The notes beneath the pieces are model-generated. The model was not told the DNA's origin. It saw nothing but the letters and a program-made list of their open reading frames with translations, and did no database searches. A program made the position numbers and the translations under genes. Of a stretch of DNA of 64,000 nt, positions 26,821 to 35,411 are shown one piece after another (within the stretch, counting starts at the first letter, position 1; the number at the start of each line of letters is the position of its first letter). Source of the DNA: JANQIV01 sp050117315 (GTDB lineage Bacteria > Bacteroidota > Ignavibacteria > Ignavibacteriales > Melioribacteraceae); the NCBI GenBank assembly GCA_050117315.1, contig JASFMY010000019.1, positions 3,967 to 67,966 on the forward strand, in the 5' to 3' direction.

Positions 26821-26929
26821 TTGTATAAGTAGTGGCAGATTGCGTGGTACTTTCCTGTCAAACCGCTACGCAGTTTGAACGGGCTACAAACATTGATATT
26901 TAATACTTTACATACCATTACTTATACAA
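26821..26929 (-). repeat. attC-like imperfect palindrome downstream of lgt
   Basis: The outer arms TTGTATAAGTAGTGG (26821-26835) and CCATTACTTATACAA (26915-26929) pair at 14 of 15 positions. The inner arms TCAAACCGC (26858-26866) and GCAGTTTGA (26870-26878) pair at 8 of 9 around a TAC loop. On the minus strand the element is preceded by GCGCACAAC, which overlaps the last lgt codons, and is followed by GTTACAAGC. These have the layout of integron attC R-boxes. Size (about 110-130 bp with boxes) and double imperfect stems fit attC sites. No integrase gene is in the window. Confidence 0.6.
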
Positions 26930-27767
26930 AATGTTGTGCGCTGAGCTTTTTCGTTTTCCATAATCCGTATATCATAAATCCAATCCCGACTACAAGGTAA
27001 GGAAGGCTCAAAAGTTGTCCCATATTAAATGTCATTTTATCCTCAAATCCGACTTGGTTCTCCTTTACAAATTCAATTATAATTCTAGCTGTAAAAAATA
27101 AAACAGATGCAAGCCCAAAGAAGAATCCGTTTTTAAGTCTATCTCTCATTTTTTTGTAAAGAATCATCATAATCGTTAAAATAATAAAATAAGAAATCGC
27201 CTCGTACAATTGAGCTGGGTGTCTCGGTACGTTATCTACTCGCTCAAAAATCACACCCCAAGGTTTTGTTGTCGGTATGCCGATAATTTCAGAATTCATA
27301 AAGTTTCCAAGTCTAATAAATCCAAAGCTCAATCCTGCAACAACCGCAATCAAATCAATAGTGTCAATCATTGAATGTTTTGTTTTTCGAGAATAGAAAT
27401 ATAACGCAATGAGTAAACCTAATACACCACCATGACTTGCCAATCCTTGATATCCAATAAACTTTATCCCACCATCAGGAGGAAAAGTAATCGGTAAAAT
27501 CATCTCCAGAGGATGTGATAAATAGTAAGAAGGCTCGTAAAATAAACAGTGCCCAAGTCGTGCCCCTGCTAGGATACCAATCATTCCGTAGATTGATAAT
27601 TTCTCCAAGTTTTTCGACGGAATTTTTTCTCTCTTAAAAATCCGCCCCAAAATGTAGATACACAAAATCAAGCCACCTACGAAAAGGATTCCATAGTATC
27701 GCAGTGAAAATCCGAAAATATTTATTATTTCGGGGTCAGGGTTCCAGTGAATATAGTTTAAAATCAT
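26922..27767 (-). CDS. lgt: Prolipoprotein diacylglyceryl transferase
   Basis: 281 residues, seven predicted membrane helices. Lgt transfers diacylglycerol from phosphatidylglycerol to the lipobox cysteine of prolipoproteins in the inner membrane. Visible family features are the first helix FSLRYYGILFVGGL, GARLGHCLFYEP, YQGLASHGGVLG (conserved His), GFIRLGNFMNSEIIG (the Lgt signature) and RHPAQLYEAI. The frame is intact. The last residues SAQHFV are encoded by the GCGCACAAC box of the attC-like element, and the gene has its own flanking palindromes and no operon partners. This suggests it was captured as a mobile cassette, so a second, housekeeping lgt elsewhere is likely. Confidence 0.92.
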   Translation of the reverse strand: MILNYIHWNPDPEIINIFGFSLRYYGILFVGGLILCIYILGRIFKREKIPSKNLEKLSIYGMIGILAGARLGHCLFYEPSYYLSHPLEMILPITFPPDGGIKFIGYQGLASHGGVLGLLIALYFYSRKTKHSMIDTIDLIAVVAGLSFGFIRLGNFMNSEIIGIPTTKPWGVIFERVDNVPRHPAQLYEAISYFIILTIMMILYKKMRDRLKNGFFFGLASVLFFTARIIIEFVKENQVGFEDKMTFNMGQLLSLPYLVVGIGFMIYGLWKTKKLSAQHFV

Positions 27768-27805
27768 ATCTTATGTTTCATTTTTGTAATCTCGTTTCCA
27801 GCTTT

Positions 27806-27867
27806 GCGCACAACATTAGTATATAATCATTGTTTTTATACGGCTGAAATGAGGGTATAAAAACAAT
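27806..27867 (-). repeat. Second attC-like end with 13-bp hairpin upstream of lgt
   Basis: GCGCACAACATTAGTATA at 27806-27823 is the inverted counterpart of the ATGTTGTGCGC box at the other end of lgt (26931-26941). It is followed by a perfect 13-bp inverted repeat, ATTGTTTTTATAC (27829-27841) and GTATAAAAACAAT (27855-27867), with a 13-base loop. Read on the minus strand, this hairpin plus GTTGTGCGC would be the attC of the previous cassette and the start of the lgt cassette. Confidence 0.55.
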
Positions 27868-27925
27868 TGTTTATATTTTTAATTTATGAAAAGTCTTGAT
27901 TCATTCAAATAACTTATCTACTGGA

Positions 27926-28710
27926 TTACTTATCAATAGCATTTTTGAAATATGAATCTGCGTATGGGCATAAGTATACTCTGCCTTCACAGTGTTGTCT
28001 TACCCTTTTCTCAAACCATAAGTCTAACACGTAGTGCAAATATATATTGGCCAGAATCGGAGAGATTATTTTCCTCCTTGTGGTGTTCCTGTTGCCGGAT
28101 GTATTACCATTTTCTCCGACTCCATTATTCCCGCTTTCAACCACTTCCGGATTAAACCTATGAATGATTTATCATTTACTCTTTCTTCAAGCATCCTTAT
28201 TAACCATTCATGACTTAGGTTGTCGAAGAAGCCTTTAATGTCTGCTTCAACTACATGTCCGAACCATCCGTATTGTAGTTGATAGTGTAGTTCCTTAATT
28301 TCCGTTTGTGCACTTTTCCCGTTGCGATATCCGTAGCTGTCGGATATAAAGTCCTGTTCATAGATGGCATTCAGTATTCTTGCTGATGCCGCTTGTACTA
28401 GCTTATCTTCTGTTGCCGGTATTCCCAACGGTCGCATTTTCCTTTTTGTTTTGGGAATATACTTCCTTTTTACCAATTTTGCCCGGTATCCTTTCCTCTT
28501 TAGTCTGCAAACCAATTCCCTTACATTCTCAATTAAACTCATTTCATATTCTCTTGCACTTACATTATCTAATCCATAAGCTGCGTTTTTATTTAGATAT
28601 TTCCATGAGTCAAGAAGGTTAATCTCCTTTAGCATTGTGTAAAGATTTTGAAACCGGTACTTCTTTTCTCTTTCTGCTTTGTTCGCTATTTCTCGCAATG
28701 TGGTTCGCAC
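27926..28710 (-). pseudogene. Truncated, frameshifted group II intron reverse transcriptase/maturase
   Basis: The first frame (28066-28710) carries reverse transcriptase blocks: KNAAYGLDNVSAREYE, RPLGIPATEDKLVQ, GYRNGKSAQTEI, EADIKGFFDNLSHEWL and HPATGTPQGG. A frameshift near 28070 moves block 4 into another frame (ISPILANIYLHYVLDLWFE ... PYADSYF). The catalytic YADD has become YADS and the frame stops soon after at 27926, so the maturase and endonuclease domains are missing. No intron RNA domains are evident upstream, where the 142-residue gene begins within 60 bp. It is an inactive fragment. Confidence 0.85.
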
Positions 28711-28766
28711 TAATTAAAACTTTTTAAAAATTCGTTTTACATTTTACAATCAAATAAGGGAAAAAA

Positions 28767-29195
28767 ATGATTGAAGGTATCAGTAGCTCGAGCTCATTGT
28801 ACAACATTCAACAAACGTCAAATGAGGAAACATCCCTTACAGAAGAACAAAAAAAACAGCTTGAAGAAATACTCGCGAAATATGATTCGGAAGATATGGA
28901 TGAAGAATCAAGGAAGGCTATGATGGAGGAGATAAAAAAAGCCGGATTTGAGCCAAGTAGAGAAGTTGACGAAATGTTGAACGAAGCCGGGTTTGAACCC
29001 CCGGAAAAACTTGAAGGCGATATGCCGGCACCTCTGGAAGAAAGTGGAGAAAAAGAAGTCCCCCAATTTATCAGTGATTTTATTCAGCAATACGAGGCAG
29101 GCGATACAACCCAGGAAGAACTTGATAGTTTTCTTCAAAAGCTGGAAGATATGGGTATCTCCAATCCGGAATTAGTTTTAGACGAAAAGGCATGA
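28767..29195 (+). CDS. Short acidic protein of unknown function
   Basis: 142 residues, strongly acidic, no signal peptide or membrane segment. Residues about 23-80 have a LTEEQKKQLEEILAKYD ... EEIKKAGFEPSREVDEMLNEAGFEPPE pattern. It is made of paired helices and recalls short acidic proteins with LTDEQK/GFxP repeats found in many Gram-negatives. Residues 98-138 form another helical pair. The gene is a single plus-strand unit with its own terminator at 29219-29263 and lies at the edge of the mobile region. Function not known. Confidence 0.7.
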   Translation: MIEGISSSSSLYNIQQTSNEETSLTEEQKKQLEEILAKYDSEDMDEESRKAMMEEIKKAGFEPSREVDEMLNEAGFEPPEKLEGDMPAPLEESGEKEVPQFISDFIQQYEAGDTTQEELDSFLQKLEDMGISNPELVLDEKA

Positions 29196-29218
29196 GCAAA
29201 ACAGCTCATTGCTTTGAC

Positions 29219-29263
29219 AAAACCCCCTTGGCTTAAAAAATTAATTTCTGCAAAGGGGGTTTT
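29219..29263 (+). terminator. Rho-independent terminator after the acidic-protein gene
   Basis: AAAACCCCCTT (29219-29229) pairs perfectly with AAGGGGGTTTT (29253-29263), followed by further T/A-rich sequence. It lies 24 bp after the stop codon at 29195. Confidence 0.8.
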
Positions 29264-29336
29264 TAATTAAAGTCGAATGATATAGTTAATATCATAAATA
29301 AAATAAAAGCAGTTTCTCCATTTGTTTTATTCGGGA

Positions 29337-29365
29337 CATCATGACAACCTTCTTTTGACATGATG
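29337..29365 (-). terminator. Weak hairpin after the acetyltransferase gene
   Basis: CATCATGACA (29337-29346) and TGACATGATG (29356-29365) can pair with one mismatch. On the minus strand it lies 15 bp past the acetyltransferase stop at 29381. A T-rich tail is not strong, so function as a terminator is tentative. Confidence 0.35.
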
Positions 29366-29380
29366 GTGTTTGTGTTTTAC

Positions 29381-29872
29381 TTATAAAATTGTTGTTGACC
29401 TTCTTTCCATTAAAACTACATCCCGCCAAACGCCTTTTAATTGTCCAAGCTTTTCCCTTATGCCGACAATCCTGAATCCGCACTTTTCGTGAAGTTTTAT
29501 ACTGGTTTCATTCTCTTTAAATATGCCTGCCTGCAATGTCCAGATATTGTTTTGCTCTGCAAACTCTATCAATTTATTCAACAATAATTTACCCAGACCT
29601 TTGCCCTGTGCAGATGATTTAACGTAAACGGATACTTCGGCTACACCCCTGTAAGCACATCTGTCGGAAACAGGTGACAATGCAGACCAGCCCAATATTT
29701 CATTATTTTCTTCAGCAAAAAAAATTGAATTATCTATTTTTTTACCGAACCACATTTCGCCGCTTTTCGGAATACTCTCAGCCGTTTCAAAAGTAGCATT
29801 GTCCGTTTCAATACCCTCAATATAAATTTGTTTGATTTGATTCCAGTCATTTATTGATGCCTGTCCAATCAT
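29381..29872 (-). CDS. GNAT N-acetyltransferase, phosphinothricin acetyltransferase-like
   Basis: 163 residues. The order of motifs matches the PAT/YncA group of GNAT enzymes: IYIEGIETDNATFET near residue 17, LGWSALSPVSDRCAYRGVAEVSVYV, the acetyl-CoA loop QGKGLGKLLL near residue 90, then NETSIKLHEKCGFRIVGI and GVWRDVVLMER. Such enzymes acetylate the amino group of phosphinothricin, methionine derivatives or related small amines. The length is normal. It stands alone between the acidic-protein terminator and the ArsR-like remnant. Confidence 0.9.
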   Translation of the reverse strand: MIGQASINDWNQIKQIYIEGIETDNATFETAESIPKSGEMWFGKKIDNSIFFAEENNEILGWSALSPVSDRCAYRGVAEVSVYVKSSAQGKGLGKLLLNKLIEFAEQNNIWTLQAGIFKENETSIKLHEKCGFRIVGIREKLGQLKGVWRDVVLMERRSTTIL

Positions 29873-29906
29873 ATTGTCCCGTTTATGTTTATATAGAATG
29901 AATTGT

Positions 29907-30089
29907 TTAATAATCTTTACTTATAAAGCTCGTTAAATTTTTTAATAGTTCCTTTATTAATGGAATAGATAGAGAATTTATCTTTCTTCTCAATAGTAAA
30001 TCGCCGTCTTTTTCATTTAGTTCTTTCCTTAATCTCATAATTAAAACTAACAGACACATCGCTTATAAGCAATAAACGATATTTTATAA
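29907..30089 (-). pseudogene. Regulator remnant sharing its 5' region with the ArsR fragment at 41590-41805
   Basis: On the minus strand a box TATTGCTTATAAGCGAT (forward 30058-30074) precedes an ATG at 30038 and MRLRKELNEKDGD, after which the frame runs to a stop at 29907 (43 residues) without a recognisable fold. The same box (TATTGCTCATAAGTGAT) and the same first ~12 codons (MRSSKELNEKVSD) occur at 41714-41800, where the frame is clearly an ArsR-family start. About 33 of 39 bases match over the coding start. I read this as the leftover 5' end of a second copy. Confidence 0.45.
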
Positions 30090-30276
30090 TCAACAGGAAT
30101 ATCAATTTAGAAAAGGCTCAGATTAGTTAAAACATAAGGTAATCCTTTTTATGAAATACTCAGAGACTTATGAGCACACGAATTGTTTCGTATTGTTTAA
30201 TGTTATTTTCTCCAGCTTTTTCAGATTACACTACAAAATGATAGTTGGTAACAGTTAAGGACAAGGTATAATAAAC
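30090..30276. other. Non-coding stretch before the inositol-operon terminator
   Basis: I see no gene, RNA or repeat in these bases. Together with the regulator remnant it makes up the 486-bp gap between the acetyltransferase and the end of the inositol operon. Confidence 0.5.
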
Positions 30277-30300
30277 AAACCCCGGATCAATCCGGGGTTT
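30277..30300 (-). terminator. Strong terminator of the inositol-lipid operon
   Basis: AAACCCCGGAT (30277-30287) and ATCCGGGGTTT (30290-30300) form a perfect 11-bp stem with a two-base centre. On the minus strand it is followed by GTTTGTTTATT. It lies 58 bp beyond the inositol-phosphate synthase stop at 30359 and closes the minus-strand operon. Confidence 0.85.
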
Positions 30301-30358
30301 AAGATTATTATTATACTTTTTTAACAATAAGAGTGTGTAAAGAAATATGGGCATGTAA

Positions 30359-31702
30359 TTATTCTGCCTCGTCCAACTGTTCCATTAGTACTTCTATATC
30401 GTTCGTATCAAGGTGTGTAATAGGTTTATAACCCATAAGTTTCCGCAGCGTGTTTTTCATTTTCATCATTTGTATAAAGAGATCATTTTCAGGAACTATC
30501 CCTTTTGCATGCATGGGACTCTTAAAGTAGAAAGACAACCATTCTTGGATACCTGACATATTTGCTCTCTCTGCAAGGTCTGTTAATAAAATCAAATCGA
30601 GTACAATAGGGGCTGCAAGAATAGAATCACGGCAGAGGAAATTAACTTTTAACTGCATCGGATAATTCAACCAGCCGAAAATATCTATATTATCCCAGCT
30701 TTCTTTATTATCATTTGCAGGCGGATAATAATTAATTCTTACCTTATGATAATAATCCTTGTATAATTCCTGATATAAATCAGGCTGAAGAATAGAATCT
30801 ATAACAGATAATTTACTTTCTTCTTTTGTTCTGAATGAGTCATAGTCATCAAGCACTTCACCGTCTCTGTTGCCTAATATGTTGCTTGAGAACCAGCCTT
30901 TTAAGCCGAGCATTCTTGCTTTGAGCATTGGTGTAATAACTGTTTTCAACATAGTCTGACCGGTTTTAAAATCTTTACCGGCAATCGGGATTTCATTTAA
31001 TAGTGCCAATGCTTCAAGGGCAGGAATATCGATAGTTAAATTCGGCGCCCCGTTTATGAAAGGAATCTTTTCCGAAATAGCAGCATAAGCATAAAGCATA
31101 CTAGGCGAAATATTTTCATCATTTTCTTTCATACCTTTTTCAAATGATTCCGGTGTAGCATGAACGTCTGAGGGCTGTAGAAAAATCTCGGTACTGCCGC
31201 ACCAAATCATTAAAAGACGATCAAGGTCATTTGCTTTTTTGAACGAACGAATATCGTCTCTTAGCTGTTCCATAAGTTCATACTTGTTAGCCCCTTTCTT
31301 TACCCAATCGCCATCCAATCTTTTTACATATTTTTTTTCAAAAACAGCAGGCATCGGGTTAATAGCTTCCAGCTCTTCCCTTACATCTTCCAGGTCTTTA
31401 TCATTCAAAACTTTTGCATACTTTGCTGCTTCATAGGAATTCTCTTTTCTAATGTCCCATCCTCCAAACACTAAATCACCAAGTTCTGCCAAGGGGACAA
31501 AATCTTTAATCAACGGGAAATTATTCTCCGCCCTGTTTCCTATTCTTATAGTAGCCATTTGAGTTAAAGAACCTATAGGCCTTGCTTTGTTTTTTCTAAT
31601 TGCCGTTACACCGGCAAGAAATGTTGTGGAAACCGCGCCATTTATTCCTACAATTAGAACACCCAGTTTCCCTTTTGGTCTTTCAATAATTGAATTTTTC
31701 AT
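30359..31702 (-). CDS. ino1: myo-Inositol-1(3)-phosphate synthase
   Basis: 447 residues from the ATG at 31702, chosen because GGAGGAG lies seven bases upstream; a longer frame to 31729 has no such site. The enzyme converts glucose-6-phosphate to inositol-3-phosphate with NAD. Visible: a dinucleotide-binding start VLIVGINGAVSTTFLAGV, the family segments SDVHATPESFEKGM, NGAPNLTIDIPAL, GKDFKTGQTMLKTV, LGLKGWFSSNILGNRDGEVL and LKVNFLCRDSILAAPIVLDL. Length is between actinobacterial (~370) and eukaryotic (~510) forms. It is the last gene of the operon and marks its product as inositol-based. Confidence 0.92.
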   Translation of the reverse strand: MKNSIIERPKGKLGVLIVGINGAVSTTFLAGVTAIRKNKARPIGSLTQMATIRIGNRAENNFPLIKDFVPLAELGDLVFGGWDIRKENSYEAAKYAKVLNDKDLEDVREELEAINPMPAVFEKKYVKRLDGDWVKKGANKYELMEQLRDDIRSFKKANDLDRLLMIWCGSTEIFLQPSDVHATPESFEKGMKENDENISPSMLYAYAAISEKIPFINGAPNLTIDIPALEALALLNEIPIAGKDFKTGQTMLKTVITPMLKARMLGLKGWFSSNILGNRDGEVLDDYDSFRTKEESKLSVIDSILQPDLYQELYKDYYHKVRINYYPPANDNKESWDNIDIFGWLNYPMQLKVNFLCRDSILAAPIVLDLILLTDLAERANMSGIQEWLSFYFKSPMHAKGIVPENDLFIQMMKMKNTLRKLMGYKPITHLDTNDIEVLMEQLDEAE

Positions 31703-31735
31703 ATCTCTCCTCCAGATAAAATTTAACAATTATTA

Positions 31736-32455
31736 TTAATGTTTATTAGAATTACTCACCATATTTAAATATTGTAATGAATCTGTTAGTGTGTTTATTA
31801 TATAATCAGCTTTAGATTCCTCATTAAATTCTCTCCAGCTTTTTACTTTCAGCCAAATGGTTTTACATCCAAGTTTTTTTGCCGGAGCTATATCCCTATC
31901 ATAAGAATCGCCTATTACTACAGTTTCTTCAGGGTGTGTCTCTAACCTATGTAAAGCTAAAGCGAATATTCCCGGATCGGGTTTATAAATATTTTCGATA
32001 GTAGAATCAATAACTACATCAAAGAATTCTCTTATAGTCAACTCCTTTAATACAGTTTCTATATTTCCGTTGTAATTTGATACAACTCCTAAACTGTATT
32101 GCTTTTTCAAATCCGCTAAAAAGGGAGTTATACTTTTAAGATTTTGGCAAACATCATTAAAACATTGATAAGCAATCTCAAGAGCTGTCCGCTGTAGAGT
32201 CTTCCTGTTTATATACCCTTCATCAACAAGATATTTTAGCTGAAAGCTAACTTGAGTTTCCAGCGTCTTGAGAAGGCCGTCATCCTTCTCGATATTATCT
32301 TTTATATAAGACTCTCCATATACATAAGCTTTATTATAAATATCTTTTGTTACATGAATATTGAACATTTGGTATACATCCCAAAATTTCTCCGACCAAT
32401 GTATACCGTTAGTATCAAGCGTACCTCCAAAGTCGAACAGAATTGTTTTAATCAT
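31736..32455 (-). CDS. HAD-superfamily hydrolase, candidate phosphatase of the inositol-lipid operon
   Basis: 239 residues. Motif I is FDFGGTLDTNG near residues 7-17 (nucleophile Asp8; the usual second Asp is Gly, as in several HAD-IA proteins). Motif II is VVSNYNGN, motif III NIYKPDPGIF, and motif IV VVIGDSYDRDIAPAKKLG. The cap is helical. It overlaps the upstream membrane-protein gene by 8 bp. In bacterial inositol-lipid synthesis a phosphatase removes phosphate from phosphatidylinositol-phosphate or from inositol-phosphate; this gene is the candidate in the operon. That role is inferred. Confidence 0.85.
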   Translation of the reverse strand: MIKTILFDFGGTLDTNGIHWSEKFWDVYQMFNIHVTKDIYNKAYVYGESYIKDNIEKDDGLLKTLETQVSFQLKYLVDEGYINRKTLQRTALEIAYQCFNDVCQNLKSITPFLADLKKQYSLGVVSNYNGNIETVLKELTIREFFDVVIDSTIENIYKPDPGIFALALHRLETHPEETVVIGDSYDRDIAPAKKLGCKTIWLKVKSWREFNEESKADYIINTLTDSLQYLNMVSNSNKH

Positions 32456-33470
32456 TTATATCACCCAAAGAATAATTGAGAAGTTCCTGCCTGGTAACCC
32501 TGCGTTTGTTAAAATGCATAAGAAGTAAACCTATACCTATCCATATGAACTCTCTTATACGTGTAATAACTCCAAGAAGGATACCCACTCCGTTAGAATA
32601 CTTTAAACCTTCAAGCACAATAAACAGTCCGCCTTCGCGTATTCCTAAATTCATTGGGATAAAAAACATCAGGTTCATAATTAAAGAGGAACCGGCGTAT
32701 ATTAAAAATGCATCCATCATTGAAGGCTCAAAACCAATTGCCCCAAGAATTATATAATACTCTAATGAAGCAATTACACGGCCCAAGAATTCAACTAGAA
32801 AAGCGCCGTAGAAAAACTTTTTTTTAGCAGAATAAAATTCTTTAATCTGTTCATCTATTTGTATAAGTACTTCTTCTTTGTTTAATAATTTTTCATAATG
32901 GTATTTTTTAAACGGCAGTTTTTTCAAGAATAGGAGAATGGATGCTATTATTCCTTTCTTCTGCCAATAGAAAAAGAGAAACATCATGATTAAAAGAACA
33001 AAAGCAGTTAGTACAAAGAACAATTTAGCAACCCAAGCCATTTTCACCAATATAAATAGTATTACTATAGAAAGTATCCAGAAAAAGAAGTGCGACAGTT
33101 GATGAAGCATCGTATATATAATTGTGGATGATACTGATTTACTCGTATCCACATGATTTTTAAGAGTTAATATCCTGTAAGGCTCACCGCCGAGATTAAC
33201 AAAAGGGGTTATATAATTTATTGCAAAACCACTTACCGTAATAAAAAAAAGGTGCATGTATGAAATTTTTTCTTTGCCTGCATTAACTATGAACCACCAG
33301 GAGAAAGTATTAAATGCATATACTACTCCCCACAATATTACAATTACAGAAAACCATAAGCCGATCTTTTCCAGGTTCCTATATATTTTATCGAAGCCGA
33401 AATCGCTAATAAGAAAAGCCAGGATTATTATGCCTGCAATAAAAAAGATTGTGTTTATTTTTTTATTCAT
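32448..33470 (-). CDS. LPG-synthase-TM/flippase-like integral membrane protein (UPF0104)
   Basis: 340 residues with about eight membrane helices. It shows the family pattern: ITPFVNLGGEPYRILTL near residue 90, SSTIIYTMLHQLSHFFFW, and FIPMNLGIREGGLFIVLEGL near residue 275. This corresponds to the membrane half of MprF-type lysyl-phosphatidylglycerol synthases and of the AglD/UPF0104 proteins. The cytoplasmic aminoacyl-transferase domain is absent. It overlaps both neighbours by 8 bp. A role in moving the finished or half-finished inositol lipid across the inner membrane is inferred. Confidence 0.82.
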   Translation of the reverse strand: MNKKINTIFFIAGIIILAFLISDFGFDKIYRNLEKIGLWFSVIVILWGVVYAFNTFSWWFIVNAGKEKISYMHLFFITVSGFAINYITPFVNLGGEPYRILTLKNHVDTSKSVSSTIIYTMLHQLSHFFFWILSIVILFILVKMAWVAKLFFVLTAFVLLIMMFLFFYWQKKGIIASILLFLKKLPFKKYHYEKLLNKEEVLIQIDEQIKEFYSAKKKFFYGAFLVEFLGRVIASLEYYIILGAIGFEPSMMDAFLIYAGSSLIMNLMFFIPMNLGIREGGLFIVLEGLKYSNGVGILLGVITRIREFIWIGIGLLLMHFNKRRVTRQELLNYSLGDIND

Positions 33471-34494
33471 TTAACAACACCATTCTGCATAAAGAAGCTG
33501 AACTGTAACAGGCTTCCAGCATTTTTACGGATAAATAAGCTTCATCCAAAAAATTGTAATTAGTTCTTTTTTTGATTGTCTCTAAAAATTCATTAAACAA
33601 TTCAATGTAAAGATTTACATAACTTGCTTTATCGGAGACATCAGGAACGGGATGGGATATGTCATTTTCAGCATTACAATTTCTTTGCACAAGAGAGTTC
33701 CCACCGCGGTAATATAAATTAGCATGAGGCGAGATTAATGACGCCGAATTGCCCCTTCCCGATGAACCCCAGGTTAATGTTATTTGAGAAATACCTTTTT
33801 CGAATTCAGCAATTATTAATCCCGTGTCTTCAACTTTATATTCCTTGTGATAAATATTGTCGGTTACCGCACTAATCCTTAATGGTTTTCCCAATAACCA
33901 ATTTGATAAGTATAAATAATGAATTCCTGTATCGGCAATAATTCCCCCTCCGCTTTGCTTTAAATCCACTCTCCACGGATTATCAAAAATATCCAGCCCG
34001 GGGTCCGCAGAAGTACGATACACATTAAACTGCAAAATCGATTTGTCGTTGTTATCTTTTCCACATGTTTCATTAATTACTTCTTTGAATTTTTGCCACA
34101 AGGGAGAATATCTGTATTGGTGACAAGGTATAAAGATAATTTTCTTGTCCTCAATTATTTTTTTAATCCTACCTGCTTCTTCAGCATTAAAGGTAAAAGG
34201 TTTTTCACATATTATATTTAATTTGTGTTCTGCTGCTGCTTCAATTAGGTCCGCATGATATTTCGGAGGTGCAGCTATATCAACGAAATCTATATCTTCG
34301 TTTTTATAAAGTTCTTCCGTTGATAAATAAAAATTAAGAAAGGGATATTTAGATTGACTTATTTCCCTATTACCTGCATCTGGTTCAACAACAGCCGTAA
34401 TTTCCATCTCCTTGCTGAGTTCCCTGCTTAAGAAAGCCGGTAAATGGCTGTTTTGTACAATCTTCCCGAACCCTATAATAGCTCCTTTTAACAT
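33463..34494 (-). CDS. Gfo/Idh/MocA-family oxidoreductase
   Basis: 343 residues. The N-terminal Rossmann domain starts GAIIGFGKIVQNSHLPAF and has the EKPF motif (ICEKPFTFNAEEAG) with the catalytic-type Lys. The C-terminal domain has SGGGIIADTGIHYLYLSNWLLG with the conserved Asp/His. Family members oxidise or reduce sugar-like alcohols with NAD(P), including myo-inositol 2-dehydrogenases. In an inositol operon it may oxidise inositol, inositol-phosphate or the lipid head group, preparing it for the aminotransferase. The substrate is inferred. It overlaps the neighbours by 7-8 bp. Confidence 0.88.
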   Translation of the reverse strand: MLKGAIIGFGKIVQNSHLPAFLSRELSKEMEITAVVEPDAGNREISQSKYPFLNFYLSTEELYKNEDIDFVDIAAPPKYHADLIEAAAEHKLNIICEKPFTFNAEEAGRIKKIIEDKKIIFIPCHQYRYSPLWQKFKEVINETCGKDNNDKSILQFNVYRTSADPGLDIFDNPWRVDLKQSGGGIIADTGIHYLYLSNWLLGKPLRISAVTDNIYHKEYKVEDTGLIIAEFEKGISQITLTWGSSGRGNSASLISPHANLYYRGGNSLVQRNCNAENDISHPVPDVSDKASYVNLYIELFNEFLETIKKRTNYNFLDEAYLSVKMLEACYSSASLCRMVLLNE

Positions 34495-35411
34495 TTTTTA
34501 TCTTCCTCACTAATAGCTGTATATAAATCGAGTGAGTTTTTTTCTTGTTTCATTATTGTATAAAGCAAAACCAGATTAAGGATTATGATTTCAAAAAGGA
34601 AATAGATCAGCGGCTGTTTAATAATTATTGCAATAAAGAGAACAACCATTCGGGTATTAGTTGTAAGAATATTGTAATACTTCACATTTTTTTTATTTAA
34701 CGATCTGTATTCCGCTGAAAACCAGTTCGGGATTGTAGAACCAAACTTTTTAACACTTTCGTTATAAAGTTTTCTTAGATTTTTTGAAAAGAATTCCTGT
34801 TCAATTGTATAGTTTAAATAAAGCCTCATAAGAAGTTTTTCTATAAAATTACCGTCCCATGAAAGCTCATTGTACTTTTTCCATATATCAGCGGAATTGT
34901 CTACTTCACTTTTGTCTTTACCAAATACGAACAACAGGTAAAAATTCCTGTAATAATCGGCCATAGCGGATTGAAGAGAGTGGCTTATACCGCAAAGTAT
35001 TATTAAAAGGAATATCCAACCGGACATCCCTTCATTCATTAATCTAAAACCCAGGAAAAGATAAATACTGAGAAACCAGATATTGCCGCCGAACCCGTCA
35101 AGTATTCTACCTATTCTCGACTTTGTATTTGTAATACGGGCGAGTTGTCCATCGGCACTGTCCATGGCTTCGGCTGTTATTAACAGCAGGATACCAACTA
35201 CATTTAATAGCAAATCATCGTAGTAGAAAAAATAACCCGGCGCAGCACCAACGAATATACTTATGACAGTAACAGCGTTTGGTGTAAACCGCAAAGCTTT
35301 GAAACCGAGAGCCATTACATAACCAACAGGACGGTAAAAGATTATATCCAAAAACTCTTCGGTATCTTTTGACTTGAATGTAGAATTAACTATTGAGCTT
35401 TTCTGCGACAT
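34488..35411 (-). CDS. CDP-alcohol phosphatidyltransferase, candidate inositol-phospholipid synthase
   Basis: 307 residues, membrane-embedded. The CDP-alcohol motif is at residues 84-110: Asp84, Asp87-Gly88, Ala91-Arg92, Gly101, Asp105. The fourth motif Asp, expected at 109, is Gly followed by Asn110. The family joins CDP-activated lipid to an alcohol or alcohol-phosphate. Next to inositol-phosphate synthase the expected acceptor is inositol-3-phosphate. The C-terminal ~120 residues after the last conserved helix are longer than usual and contain a soluble insert (KDKSEVDNSADIWKKYNELS). It overlaps the aminotransferase by 26 bp. Confidence 0.82.
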   Translation of the reverse strand: MSQKSSIVNSTFKSKDTEEFLDIIFYRPVGYVMALGFKALRFTPNAVTVISIFVGAAPGYFFYYDDLLLNVVGILLLITAEAMDSADGQLARITNTKSRIGRILDGFGGNIWFLSIYLFLGFRLMNEGMSGWIFLLIILCGISHSLQSAMADYYRNFYLLFVFGKDKSEVDNSADIWKKYNELSWDGNFIEKLLMRLYLNYTIEQEFFSKNLRKLYNESVKKFGSTIPNWFSAEYRSLNKKNVKYYNILTTNTRMVVLFIAIIIKQPLIYFLFEIIILNLVLLYTIMKQEKNSLDLYTAISEEDKKC

